64,000 nt of DNA, from the NCBI GenBank assembly GCA_050084985.1, contig JBITNC010000001.1, forward strand, positions 143,406,001 to 143,470,000, written 5' to 3'. The translations under genes were made by a program, and so were the position numbers. Of this stretch, positions 12,249 to 23,853 are shown in pieces (within the stretch, counting starts at the first letter, position 1; each line of letters opens with the position of its first letter). The stretch is from Nageia nagi. Taxonomy: Eukaryota; Pinophyta. The notes under the pieces are model-generated. The model saw nothing but the letters and a program-made list of their open reading frames with translations. It had not been told where the DNA came from and did no database searches.

Positions 12249-12293
12249 CACTTAAATACTTAAGGTATCAAATGATACCCTTAAGTATTAGTG
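12249..12293. repeat. Inverted repeat with 2-nt loop
   Basis: Arm 12,249-12,270 ('cacttaaatacttaagg' then 'tatca') and arm 12,273-12,293 ('tgatacccttaagtattag' then 'tg') are complementary apart from about two positions and a one-base offset. It could form a cruciform or RNA hairpin; function unknown. Confidence 0.7.
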
Positions 12294-12299
12294 AATTTT

Positions 12300-13250
12300 A
12301 CATAGAAAATTTAATACAAACCTTTACAATAATGCATTATACATTCCAATAATTTCAAACTAGTCCTGATGGTACTAAGCATGATTTTTGATAGTATGGA
12401 ATGTTATGATGATAATGTTTTGGCTACATGATTTGTATATCCTTATCACCACACAACACCATCATCATGATAAGGTATTGAGATAAATCAAGTTTGAACC
12501 CTGAAATTCCATAAAACATATTTTTTCAATAGTGGTACTTAGAAAAAAAGGGTTCAACCTTTCCAATGGGTATTTTTCTCTATCCTTTATAGCCATATTC
12601 ACACTAGCTTAGGGCTTAGATGAATCAAATTAGGAAAGGGATTTGTACACGATGAAATGGATAAAGTGAAGGATCATTAATTCCTTGCTATTTAAAATAT
12701 TTTGGAAATTAAACATGATTAAGGGGATTAATGCTTTGAGTACCTATGGACAAGGGTGACACCCTTCCCATGAAAAAGGTATAGTAAAATTAGTTTAATA
12801 TAGTAGATCCCACAAGGTGCTATCTTCAACTTTATTGGTTTCAAATGATTTCACCTTTAGATCTACATAGTTTTTTTAGAAAATTGATATCAAATAAATT
12901 TTCATTACTATCTCTTACTATGATTTGGGGGGATAAGGACTTACCAATTTTGACAAAAATATGTAGATGCAAGTTGGAAAAATGGACTCAAAGGAAAAAA
13001 TTGGTAAAATGTATAAAACCTTAAGCTCGTGATCCCACAAAAATATGAAGGCCACAATGGATAAAGCATATACTTCAAATGAGATTAAAATGGAAAAAAA
13101 ATGCTTAAATACCTTAATCATTATAAGATTCACATTGAAAACTATAAGGTGAGAAAGCTATAATTTAAAATAATATATAATATATACATATAATATACTT
13201 ATTTGTTTAACGAGTGGTATACAACTTCAAATGTTAATCATTAATCATGA
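12300..13250. other. No gene recognised between E1 integrase and its extra ORF
   Basis: AT-rich, with a TA-rich stretch near 13,165-13,200. Frames here have no recognisable motif. Long non-coding DNA in this position is usual for Tat-type elements. Confidence 0.5.
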
Positions 13251-13259
13251 TTGAAAGGA

Positions 13260-14460
13260 CCCAACCACCTAACCCCTCCAACTTAAATGCATTTTTCCAT
13301 ATCTCTTGAACAATAGTGTATAGACCAGATCACAAAGAATCAAACTTATAATGGCATTTGGGCTTAGCTCGATCCTCATCCCATTTAAGGACCAAGTCTC
13401 TAGGCTTCAAAAAAACATTAGATGCATACCTTATTGTACCATCTCTTCACCATGTTTTTCCACTTTTAGATTTCCTTGTATGAATTCTCTTAGAGTTTTT
13501 CCAAGTATATAGGACTAAACATCCTCACTTGTAATGGTTCTGTATCATTCATCTCATATCGATTAAGTAGTTGTAAAGTAGAAAACTCAATATGAGATGG
13601 TAATATAGCTCATTTCTAATAGAATATAACATAATGATAATTTTTAATGAATGACTTATAAGTGATCCAATCTACCTATAATGCCAGGTCAAGCTTCTTA
13701 TCCCAGTCTCTCTAAGTTTTATCTATTTTCCTCTATAATATTCTCAATAGGTTTTTATTTATCAACTTAGCTAATCCATTACCTTGATGGTAGTAGTTGG
13801 AAGAAGTTTTCTAATAAATACCATATTTGAGAGTGAACTCTAAAACCTTAGCTCCTTAAAATGTCAGACTATTATCTGATATAATAGTTTATAGGATACC
13901 AAACCTTATGATAATCCTCTCCATGAAAGAGATGGTTGTCTCTTCATCTTGGTGTTTGGTAGAAAAATATTCCATGCATATTTTGAAATATTCAATAGCT
14001 ATCATGATGAATCTATTTTCAATTAATGACCATGGATTGATCATACCAATAAAATCAAGGCCCCATTGTTCAAAAGGTTGTTCAATAATAATAGGTTGTA
14101 ATGGCATGGTTTCCATTCTTCTTCTTTCCATAAATATATGGCATATATTACATTCTTTGGGAATGTAAAATGAATATATGTGTAAGGAAGGTTAATAAAA
14201 ACCTTCTTGTAATTTTTTTTCAATGGTGATACCCTAAGTAGTGTCCTTCAAAGAAACCTAAATGAAACTCTTTTAGAACCTCTTTAACCTTCTCTGTATG
14301 GATACATATCAACAAAATCCCATCATGATTATTTTTGTACAATACATCATATATATTATATTAGTTGAGAGTATTTAATATAAATCTCCTTCTCTAAGAG
14401 ACATTACACTCAGATGGTAATCTACCACTAGTAAAGTATGTACAAAGTTGAGTTATCCAA
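13260..14460 (-). pseudogene. E1 integrase, decayed
   Basis: The zinc-binding end shows a CNIC pair followed by HIFMERRRMETMPLQP. The core begins EQPFEQWGLDFIGMINP, with the first catalytic Asp in WGLD intact. Further on, SDN with a following F corresponds to the TDNG..F motif, and NGLAKLINKNL to NGLAE.. with the catalytic Glu changed to Lys. The C-terminal part reads SLNGMRIELSP...GKMHLSW and ends near 13,260. Integrase joins the cDNA ends to host DNA. This copy has stops throughout (mainly TAG) and lacks the catalytic Glu. It precedes the long 3' region holding the extra ORF. Confidence 0.85.
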
Positions 14461-14659
14461 TTACTTAATTTTTTTAGAAGTTCCACTTTGGAAATCATGA
14501 TATGGTCAAAGTTATGATCTTAAACTAATTATTTAAAAATATTCTTGTCCTTAACTATCTTATTAGAATGGATCTTAATATTATATTGTAGAATCTTAGT
14601 GATCCATCTAGCTTTATCAGAATCCATCTCACCTTGCATAATATATCTCCTAACATATG

Positions 14660-15998
14660 GGTGGATGGTAAGCACCATAATTTTGTTCTTATAGATGTAG
14701 TTCTTAAACTTTTTAAGGGATTTTATAATACTAAATACTTATGTTTTAATGAATATTTACCTTTCTTGAACTCCATGTAGGGTCTAGCTGGAAAAGGCTA
14801 TAGGGTATTCATCGTGATTATCTTCTTTTTGTGTCAAAATTGCATCAATAATTTGTTCTAATCCATATGCATATAATATAAATTCCTTTGAGAATTCAAG
14901 ATTCCTTTATATTGGAGTGAATATAATAGCATATTTTATCTATTCAAAAGCATTAATTTTCTTTAATATCCACTTAAAAGGGATATTATCTTTTAGTAGT
15001 TATATTATTAGCTAGACAATTTTGATAAAATCCTAAATGAACCTTCTTACAAAATTAATTCAACCCAAAAAGGCTTGCATCTTCTTAATGTTTGATGGAA
15101 TTATAAGCTTATATATAACATCCACTCTCTCTAGATTAATACAAAATTCATCTTTTGAAATGATATGTCTTAGCAACTTTCCTTTAATCCACAACATACA
15201 AGGATTTCTTTAGATTTAATGAAATTTTGAATTCTTGACATTTCATGAAAGTTTATTGGAGATGCTACAAGTGATCATTTTCTTCTTTTAAAAATGATAA
15301 TGTCATATAAATACACTAAAATAATCTTATTTATCAATTTCCCAAATGCATGATCCATAGCCCTTTGAAAAGTTGCTCTTGCATTGGATAGACCGAATGG
15401 CATTCGTTGAAAACCAAATGTACCCCACTTTGTAATGAATGCATTCTTATGTTTATATTTATCTTTTAGAAAAATTTGGTTGTACCTAGATAAGCCATTA
15501 AGAAAAGATAAAGTTTCTAATCTTGCAATGGTATGTAAAATTTATTCCATGGGTGGTAAAGGGTAATTATATTTAAGTGAGGCTTTTTTGAGATTCCAAA
15601 AATCTACACATAACCTAATTTGTTCATTATTTTTCTTGATTAGCACCCAATTAGCCACCAAGGTAGAATGCTTAATGGGATATATGAACTTAGCCTTAAA
15701 ACAAATTTTGAATCTCTAGTTGTATTATCACCTCAATCTTGAGATTTACTAGCATCTGTTTCTATTAGAAATGAATCACTCCTTCCTTTAGCTCCATGGT
15801 ATGTTGGAAAACATCTTTGTTGAACACCTTCAAGTCATCATAGCTCCATGCCATGGTACCAACAAACTCCTTCATAATTTTAATTATCTTCAAAATATAT
15901 TTTAGTGAATTATTTATGCCAATTTTTAGAACTTTGTTAGGAGCTATTTTGAACTCTTTATAGTTCTTAGTAGAAGGTAAAACCTTTTCTCTTCTCAT
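14660..15998 (-). pseudogene. E1 reverse transcriptase and RNase H, decayed
   Basis: The N-terminal linker MAWSYDDLKVFNKDV (15,998 frame) is typical just before RT in this gypsy group. RT motifs follow in order: VLIKKNNEQIRLCVDFWNL, YNYPLPPM, FLNGLSRYNQI, AFITKWGTFGFQRMPFGLSN, ATFQRAMDHAFGKLI and VYLYDIIIF. Two of the catalytic aspartates are gone: FLDG is FLNG and YLDD is YLYD. An RNase H remnant (PYSLFQLDPTWSS-like) follows near 14.75 kb. RT copies element RNA to cDNA. The frame is largely continuous from 15.76 to 15.25 kb, then breaks with several stops. Confidence 0.9.
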
Positions 15999-16100
15999 CT
16001 GATCATATCTATTGAAGAGATTTTAAAATACAATAACACCTTTCAAAAATGTGTTATTTCTCAACTATAATACATCTTTTAATGCCTCAACCAATGACTC

Positions 16101-16625
16101 CTAGCTATTTGAACATAAAAATTGTCTATACAAGAAAGCATTTATATCTTCATCACTATCAAAGATTTTATAAAAATAGTTATTGTCCATAAATAAAGGT
16201 TTGAAAATTAGTTGGATGCCTTTTATTCTTAGCCATTGATGAGTGGGATCAAAACTTGATCCTTTTTGAGATAAGGCATCAACTTCACTATTTTGATCAT
16301 GGGGAATAATAGTGATGTTAAGAGCATTGAAACTTTCCAAAAGATCCCATACTCTATTTTTGTATTTTTTGAGATAATGATGTTAAGCTAAACACTTATT
16401 TTTCACCTAGTTGATAACTAGTTTAGAGTCACCAAAAATGGTTAAACATTTTATCTTTAATTTATTTACTTCTTCCATCCCTAATAATAGGAATTTATAT
16501 TCTACTACATTATTTATAGAACTCCAAGTCATATGGAAGGAGTATCTCTTTGTTTTATCAAATGTGGACCTTAAAAAAACCCTAGCACCAACACCATTCT
16601 TTGATTTTAGTCCATCAAAATGCAT
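16101..16625 (-). pseudogene. E1 RNase-H-like domain located upstream of RT
   Basis: Frame 16,625-16,407 begins MHFDGLKSKNGVGARVFL and contains NNVVEYKFLLLGME and LTIFGDSKLVIN, the three signature blocks of plant gypsy RNase H (D in FDG, E in AEYEAL, D in GDS, all still present). The next frame (16,340-16,101) gives FNALNITIIPHDQNSEVDALS, the usual continuation. It lies before RT in transcription order, unlike the canonical RT-RH-INT order, as in some plant gypsy polyproteins I know. Decayed by stops and a break between the two frames. Confidence 0.85.
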
Positions 16626-16639
16626 TATACATAACTCTT

Positions 16640-18493
16640 TCTACCTTAGTTCTTGAAGGGTAAGGGTCAAAAGATTTATGATCTACCCAAGAATTACATA
16701 ATTCTCCATGTCATTACTCTCAATCTTATTGATCATGAGTTCATAAGTTCATAAACTAAGTCTATTGAATATAATTCCATTTCAATCATATTATTCAACA
16801 AAGCCTGATAACTTATCATGTTGACTTGAGGTAGTTTCTTATTGAGAAACCTTACAATTGAGACTCCTAGATATTTATGAAGCTTCAGTACAAAATCTTT
16901 CACTACACCAAGGGTTTTGACATTAGTACCATCTAGTTGGAGTATTTTGAGGGAATCTCTAGTAGGTTAGTCCAATGATATTAGATACTTGTTTAGGCAT
17001 AATAATCATGGTTTCCCCTAAATTTTTTATACAATTATGGATAATATATTCTTCTAATTCAAGGTAAATGTAGAAATAAGGACATCTATTTTTACCCATA
17101 CTTGGTAACTTTACAGCTGCATCTAGACTATAATTCTAGCTATCATCTCCTTTAATGTGAATCATGAGTGTTTCCTTTAGCAAGTTAGTATATCTAGGAA
17201 TGCGTAAGACATCAAAGGATGATGCTCTTAATGGTATGCTCTTCAATTCATCCATAATGTTATATGCAAAAATACAAGAAATATCATCCAAATATTGTCC
17301 TTTTATAGGACTAAGTTACTTCTTCTCTTTGGGCTCTTTTCAAAGATGGATATCTAAACCTCTTAGCTATTTTATCCATTTCTTAGATCTCTAGATAAGT
17401 AGAAGGTTTATCAGTTGACTATTTTTTTGAATATTGCTTTTTCAAAAAAACTTTTTCGGTGGAAATAGATTCACCTATAGGCCTCTTTGATGGTAACTAA
17501 GGAGGCAAAATTGATGGTGGTTAAGTGAGATTAACAAGATGATATTTGGCTAAATACCTAGTTTCAATAACTTTATTGGAAGTTTTTGGTAGAATCATAA
17601 AATTATCTTTTGATGCTGCTTCAACTACATAGTAATCGATGTTGACCTCTCCATTAATTTCTAACCTTATCTAATGTTGATAAATAAGGAAAGAATTATA
17701 GACATGATGATCGTTACAAGACATGTATGAATCTTGATTGGGAGGGGGTTATATGCCTTTAGAGACATATAAAATCTATCAATTCTAGTCAAATCCCTTA
17801 GTGGTGGTTTTTGTTGATCTCTATCAAGTAACAAATATCTCTTTTGTTATCCTTCATCATCTCTACATTCATCTCTGTAATCATAACTTTGAGCATAGTA
17901 ACCCTATCTTTGGACTGCCTTCTATTTAACTATCCTCTAATTTGATAAAGTTCTTACCAAGGATTCCAACTCAACAATATTTATTTGATTAGCATTATCT
18001 TGTTTTAGGCTACTTGTAGGAGCAAGTGCAAGAAGTACTAATTATATAATAGGAGCTAGTAAGGCAATCTATGATTATAGAGCAAGCAAAGAAACTTGAG
18101 GTTGTGATGTCAAAAAATATGATGGTGGTAACTAAGGGGTTAGAGTCATAGGTAGAGGAGAATAAGTTTGTAATAAAAGTTTCATGGAGTATGAGGGTGT
18201 TAATGTGAGAGGTATAAATACTCTAGTAAGAAGCTTTCCTACTAAAATGAGGATAACATCAACTTTTGAAGTAGCATTGTAAATATTTGGATATTGTTAT
18301 GGTCTAATCATTTGAATCCTAGAGGCTATATTTGGAGTGAAAGATCTAATATAAAACATCAAATCTATAGAAGAAAGTGGCCTCATATCTAGAGGTATTC
18401 TAGTCCAAGACTTTATAAATTTAAGGTTAAAATCAGAAATATTCTCCATAAGATGTATTTGAATAATAGTAAACTATGATAGAAAAGACTATG
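16640..18493 (-). pseudogene. E1 gag C-terminal and protease-region remnant
   Basis: Minus-strand frame directly after the E2 insertion point reads MENISDFNLKFIKSWTRIP and later IDLMFYIRSFTPNIASRIQM. Near 17.35-16.9 kb it gives GQYLDDISCIFAYNIMDELK, LDAAVKLPSMGKNRCPYFYI and NLGETMIIMPK, blocks that in related polyproteins lie between gag and the first RNase H. No clear D(S/T)G protease triad was identified. Stops are mostly TAG/TAA. The gag N-terminal part lies beyond E2 at 26,671-27,193. Confidence 0.6.
18489..18493. repeat. Target-site duplication of E2, left copy (CTATG)
   Basis: The bases CTATG immediately before the E2 LTR start are repeated exactly at 26,666-26,670 after its end. Confidence 0.9.
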
Positions 18494-19177
18494 TGTAGAC
18501 CCTAAATAATGCAATGGTGTAATTAATTAGGGGAATTAACACATGCACTATTTGATCTATCAATTACTTGACATAAAGCAAGAATATGCAATAGATGATT
18601 AAGCATATAGGTTTGTTTCATTATTATGCATATTTAATTGATCAAGGAAAGGCATACATCAAGAACAAGCAATATCATATACACTAGTATGATTTTGACA
18701 CCCTAGTAATAGTATGCTATCATTGTCATGTTAATGATCAAATTAAAGATGCAATGAAAGATGAAATGAAAAAAAAAAACAAATGATTTATCAATATAAT
18801 GAAAGTATGATCATTCTTGAGATAAGAAATTCACTTGTTACAGATAAGAACACCTTACAAAGGTTTGCTTTGCAAATGATGTTCGAGTCCTTGATTCTCT
18901 ATCTAATATTTAGTTGATAGAAGCCTTGGGTATTTTGTAATTTTCCCCTTGTCTAGTCTCCTCATAATGATAATCTCATCCTCTATCTTTGTATGTCTTT
19001 AATGCCTTTATATAGGGATGCATCTATTATAGGATTTGACCCCTTGTATAATTCATAAGGGCCAAATATATGGCCTACACATATTTTATACATTTTAAAT
19101 CCTTTTTTAAATAATACATTGTTAAGAGATTAAAATGATTTATTAAATACATAAAGGTTCATTTTGAGGCATCTACA
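18494..19177 (-). repeat. E2 3' LTR
   Basis: TGTAGACCC...GCATCTACA. Contains a minus-strand TATA box TATATAAAGG at 19,005-19,014 that is also present in the partner LTR at 26,493-26,502. Differences between the two LTRs are mainly transitions, often CA in one against TG or CG in the other. Confidence 0.92.
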
Positions 19178-19190
19178 TTTTCCCCTCTTT
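19178..19190 (-). promoter_or_regulatory. E2 polypurine tract
   Basis: On the minus strand AAAGAGGGGAAAA lies directly against the 3' LTR start. This primes plus-strand DNA synthesis and fixes the element's orientation as minus. Confidence 0.85.
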
Positions 19191-19199
19191 GGATGTGTG

Positions 19200-21640
19200 A
19201 TTGAAGCAATGAAATTACATGTCCAAAGAAGAAGTGTAACCATGATATAGAAGAAATATTTTTGATCTTTTTGTTGATACTATCTTTTGCTGAAGATGAA
19301 TGGTTGATGTTGAGGGACCTTATGTTGCCCCCATTTTGACTTAGGTTCTTTGGAAAAGATCCTTTAGTGGAGTAACCAAGGAAAAAAGTTGTTGAAGAAT
19401 CTATCTTCAAGAATATTATTTGTTGATGTTTGGATGAATATAAAAATCCATATCCGAGGTTGGATATGGAAGATATGATTTAACTCCCTTATAACATTTC
19501 AATCATGAATTTGGTCATTCCATTGTGTCTAATACTTGGGAACCATTTGCACTTATGTACATGCCTCAAAACAGAGAGATTATGCTTTGGATTGGTGGAA
19601 ATGATAATAAAATGTACACCATTAATGTTCCAATGAACTATGAGCATGATGCTGACACCCAAGTTTTGATTATAACTTTCTTATATTTTATTAGATCTAT
19701 GTACTTACAATGAAATATTATTCATAAAATAATGATGGATGCACAATAAGTAAAAGTATTTTGTGATTGAACTCTCACTAATCATATCAATGGCCATCGA
19801 TGATCATGTGTTTTGATGTCCATGATCTAAAGACATTAGCCATGCAAAGTGAGGATGAAATAAATATACTATATTATAATATGTTGAGCTATAATGATGA
19901 AATTTATTGATATTAAAACTTGTAAAGGTTTGGGAACTTGAGTTTAATTATGCACAAAGGATGTACACCACTGGTGCCCTAAAAATAGGTTAATGTACAT
20001 TGTCGATGCCATGTGGATAGTCTTCAACACTGTTGATGTTGTAAGATTCCTATAATTTGGATGAAATAAAATTATCTTAACTAATATTAGCCAAATTATT
20101 TTAATTCACCATACTTATAGCTGAATATGAGATTGCCCCTAGTTGATGCTAAAGAAGGGTGTAAGGTAAGCCATCTTATCACATGTATGAACATACTCTG
20201 CATCACCATGTCATCACATCATCATTTGGATGATAATCATGAATTGTAAACACATAGATGAGAATAAAGTTATTCAAAGCTATGATAAATGTAGCACAAA
20301 ATGAAGAGTGAAGTCTAGAAGGGGAGATAATACCCTTTATTTTGTATATTTCTCCATGCCAACTTTAGGTCAACTAATAGATGCCAATTTATTTACTTGG
20401 CATGCATCAATTCATGTTAAAAAAATATCAAAATTTCCAAAGGCAAATTTAACATTCTTAATAACATCAAATGTAAAGAAAAAAATAATATCTATACCTC
20501 ATAATGAAAGCATAATTTGGGTACTAGTTCTCATGCTAGAGAGGTATAATTAAGGATAAGTACAAGAGGAATCATGAATTGGTACACTACTAGTGCCCTA
20601 ATGTTAGTACACTTTTGGCATCATGAAATAAGTGGAGAAAGTCATCCAATTAAGTAGTGCCTTTAAATGTCACCAAATCTTGCAAATATCATGGGCCTAT
20701 AGCTACCTAGGAACAACCTTTTTGAAGATATAATTTTACCCTACAAAATGACTAAAATCAAGTATACATAATTTGATTTTTTTAATTATATATCGTAAAC
20801 AAGTATCCATTATCATATGAAAAACTAAAAATTAATGAAAATGAACTAGGCACATTGGAAATCATCTAAACAACAAATTAGCATGTTGTTGGTACAATAA
20901 ACCCACTATAAATTTTAATGAAAAATACAAATGAAGCAATCTTTATCTAAGACATGTAGCCATCATTTGAATAAATTCTAAGCATAAATTAGATCCAAAT
21001 TATATCAACAACACACACAACTCAAATAAATGGACACTACTAGTGCTATGCAAATGGTAATTTTTAGTATTCAAAAAAGAATAGGAGGGATTTGATATTT
21101 TAACAAGGCCAATAAGCCCTCCACATAAAGATTCAAGAACTGTATGTCAAAAAAGAAGTAATGCCCTAATTTAAAGCCCCAAATTAAACTTATAAAATCA
21201 TTTTTTTTGTAAAAATAAGTCATTTTTACCTTGATACCCTTACCATTTGGAGCTTTGACAAGTAGGTGTTGACTTGCTCATTGAACCAACTGAGTTTGCC
21301 ACCCTGCCAAAAATGTTACACTATTGGAGAGTCCATTCCATCCATAATTTTAATGCATCAAGTGGGAGGATATCCATAGAGTACTTGATACTATGTAGTG
21401 ATGGCTATCATCAATTAGAGGAGTATCCATTGAATAATTATGAGGAGTACAATTCATGATTCAAACTTGAAACATTATATTTTTATTATCCATGAGTGGA
21501 GAGGATGGACTAGTATACCTAGGCATTACCTTGTAGGATCATAAGAGGTTGATCTAGGGTAGGAATATAAGGAATACAACTTTAGATTTGGCCTAAGCCT
21601 TGCCACAAACTTAGCAATCAAATGATATTTTAGACTAATG
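19200..21640. other. E2 interior without recognised coding sequence
   Basis: About 2.4 kb of AT-rich DNA between polypurine tract and PMD gene. Short frames (plus 19,525-19,713, minus 19,410-19,159) show no family motif. The words 'ccactggtgccctaaaaat' (about 19,970) and 'actactagtgccctaatgtt' (about 20,585), and a further 'actactagtgctatgcaaat' (about 21,036), form a recurring short phrase of unknown meaning. Confidence 0.5.
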
Positions 21641-23349
21641 TAAGTTAGGGGAGCTTTTATACATGGGGATAATATAGGTGGATACTTTTCTTCTCACTGC
21701 ATTGGCTAAGAGATGGGATTAGAATTGCTACTCATTTCACCTTCCCATCAATGAAATGGAAGTAACTCTTGAGGATGTGTATTGAATCTGGGGTATACCA
21801 ATCAAGGGTGGTTTGTTATATCAACATGAGATGGGGGATGATAACACTCATGAGTTTAATTTTTTATGGTTGACTAGATCAAATGACCATGACTAAGATC
21901 ATCAATCGGTATGACTCATAGATAGTTGTAGGTATTTTGGAGTAGGTAGACACCTGAGGCTACATGTGGTGGCTATTATTACCACCTATCTATGTCTCAA
22001 TAAAAGTCATTGAATTTTTCCTATCTATATGCTTGGAAGTGATAGTTTGTGTGGGGGGCAGTAGTACTGGTACAACTTTATAGGGATTTGTATTCATTCA
22101 TCAATATTGACAAGGTCAACATGATGATTGCTCATGCTGGTCTCCTATAGGTCTAGGCCTATGAGTACATCTTAGTTATTAGGCTAATGGAATTACATAG
22201 AAATGACCCAATAGATATGGGCCTAATGTGTTGGATCATACCATTAGGTGGATATAGGCCTCCTTAATCCATGGAGGAAAGGAGGGGGGACATCGATAGT
22301 CTCTAAGAGGTGGATATCATATGGGTGTGCTACATTGATTATTTGTAGCATGGGGATTCTCATCATTTAGTATGGGTGAGGCAAACCCACTTCTTATAGA
22401 CTAGGTAGAAGATAGTGGAGCCATATCATCTAGAGTAGGTGTTGAGATAGTTTGGGGTATAGTAGCCAATCCCAATAGTGCATCTAGTGTACTAATGATA
22501 CATAATGGAGAGAGATATTCCTAACAATGCTTAAGATATGCTAGTGTGTATGGTAGGGTGGATAAAGCCAACCAATAGAAGATATATCTATGGAGGTAGC
22601 CATGGTTCCTTGGGTTTCCCTTAGTTATGCAACATGGTGGAGAGATATGTATCTAGGCTCTTTGGGTTTGGATGAGTCAGATAGTGGAAGTGATGATGTG
22701 ATGGGCCCACCATCAAAGGAGGAGGATCAAATGAATGTATATAATCCTATCCATGATGGGCCTCCACCAATATGGGGAATAGAGGTGCTAGTAGTAGTTG
22801 CCCCTACTCTAGTTAAGAAAGATTCTGCTCATAGTGCTTCATGATTTTTAAATTTTAAATGTAGCTAATGAGAGACTAATTGACATTATGTATAATATTA
22901 TATAGGTGTCATATGCATAGGTAGTGACCATGAATGTTGAGCTAGATAGACTAAGGTTGATGGAGGCTAAGTTGACATGTCTCTGGCCATTAGAGGTAGA
23001 GTTGGCTATGGTGAGGACTACACTTGTGATGTATGATGCAGAGGTGGCTTCACTATCTTAAATAGTGAAGGGTCTCCAAGAAAGGATCACCATGCCCCCA
23101 CTAGATTAGTAGTGGGCATTCATGCAAATTCAACATGATCAGATTGCATCTCAAGCTCTAGAGATATCTAGAATATAGGCCAAGTATATGAGGATAAAGA
23201 CACTTTTGGAGACTCATGGACTCATGATGAGTGATATATTAGGTGGAGTCTCCATATCTAGAGCTAGTGTTAGTTATAGGATAGCATGTTCTAAGAGTGA
23301 GACATATAGTAGTGGTGCTAGTACCCACCCTTAGTGGTATATGATGTAG
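21640..23349 (+). pseudogene. Plant mobile domain (PMD) gene, antisense within E2
   Basis: On the plus strand, opposite to gag, the frame reads LAKRWD then FHLPINEMEVTLEDVY then IWGIPIKGG. This is the hallmark of the PMD (aminotransferase-like plant mobile domain; 'FHLP.GEMT.TLeDV..l.GiPi.G'). Later frames keep LMELHRNDPIDMGLM and an acidic tract DESDSGSDD near 22,680. A spliced-looking last part (22,920-23,349) is a charged helical region, VELDRLRLMEAKL and VKGLQERI, ending at TAG 23,347-23,349. PMDs occur in plant MAIN/MAIL proteins and in transposable elements; biochemical role unclear. Broken by stops at former CAG/CGA codons and frame changes. E5 carries an equivalent gene in the same relative position. 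Confidence 0.85.
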
Positions 23350-23853
23350 GGCTAAGGCCCATATATACCTATTTTGTACCAAATTTTGACTTTATGTTTT
23401 TTATCTTTGTATTATATTTAAATGGTTGACATTGGACACACATGGAGACATAATGAACTCTAAAACTAACTCATTAATAGTAAAACATGCTAAAAATGAA
23501 CACATTATGTTACATTTAACTAATAACAACCATAAGACATACACATAAACTAAAATGACACATAATCTAAAGGAACCAAGATACCTTTGAGAAATCAGTA
23601 AAGGTCAAGAGGGTGTATGTGAGCATAGATATTAGGTAACAATACCTAGGATCAGCTTAGAGACTAAGGCACAATGTTTAGAATGATAAAAAATGGATTT
23701 TAAACATTCTATCCCCATATTATGGACATAGCAAGAAAACATGGATACAAAGAAGAAAAATCACTAGACTAGTGAACACACAAAACATGATAGCAAAAAT
23801 ATACAAAAACACCCTAGCTACTAATATACACTAATTGTGATATTATAAAGACC
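23350..23853. other. E2 spacer between the convergent PMD and gag 3' ends
   Basis: No motif recognised; AT-rich. The two genes point toward each other across this gap. Confidence 0.5.

Noticed and set aside
13908-14168. Plus-strand ORF of 86 codons
   Set aside because: It lies antisense to the recognised integrase core on the minus strand.
16411-16656. Plus-strand ORF of 81 codons
   Set aside because: Antisense shadow of the RNase-H-like domain.
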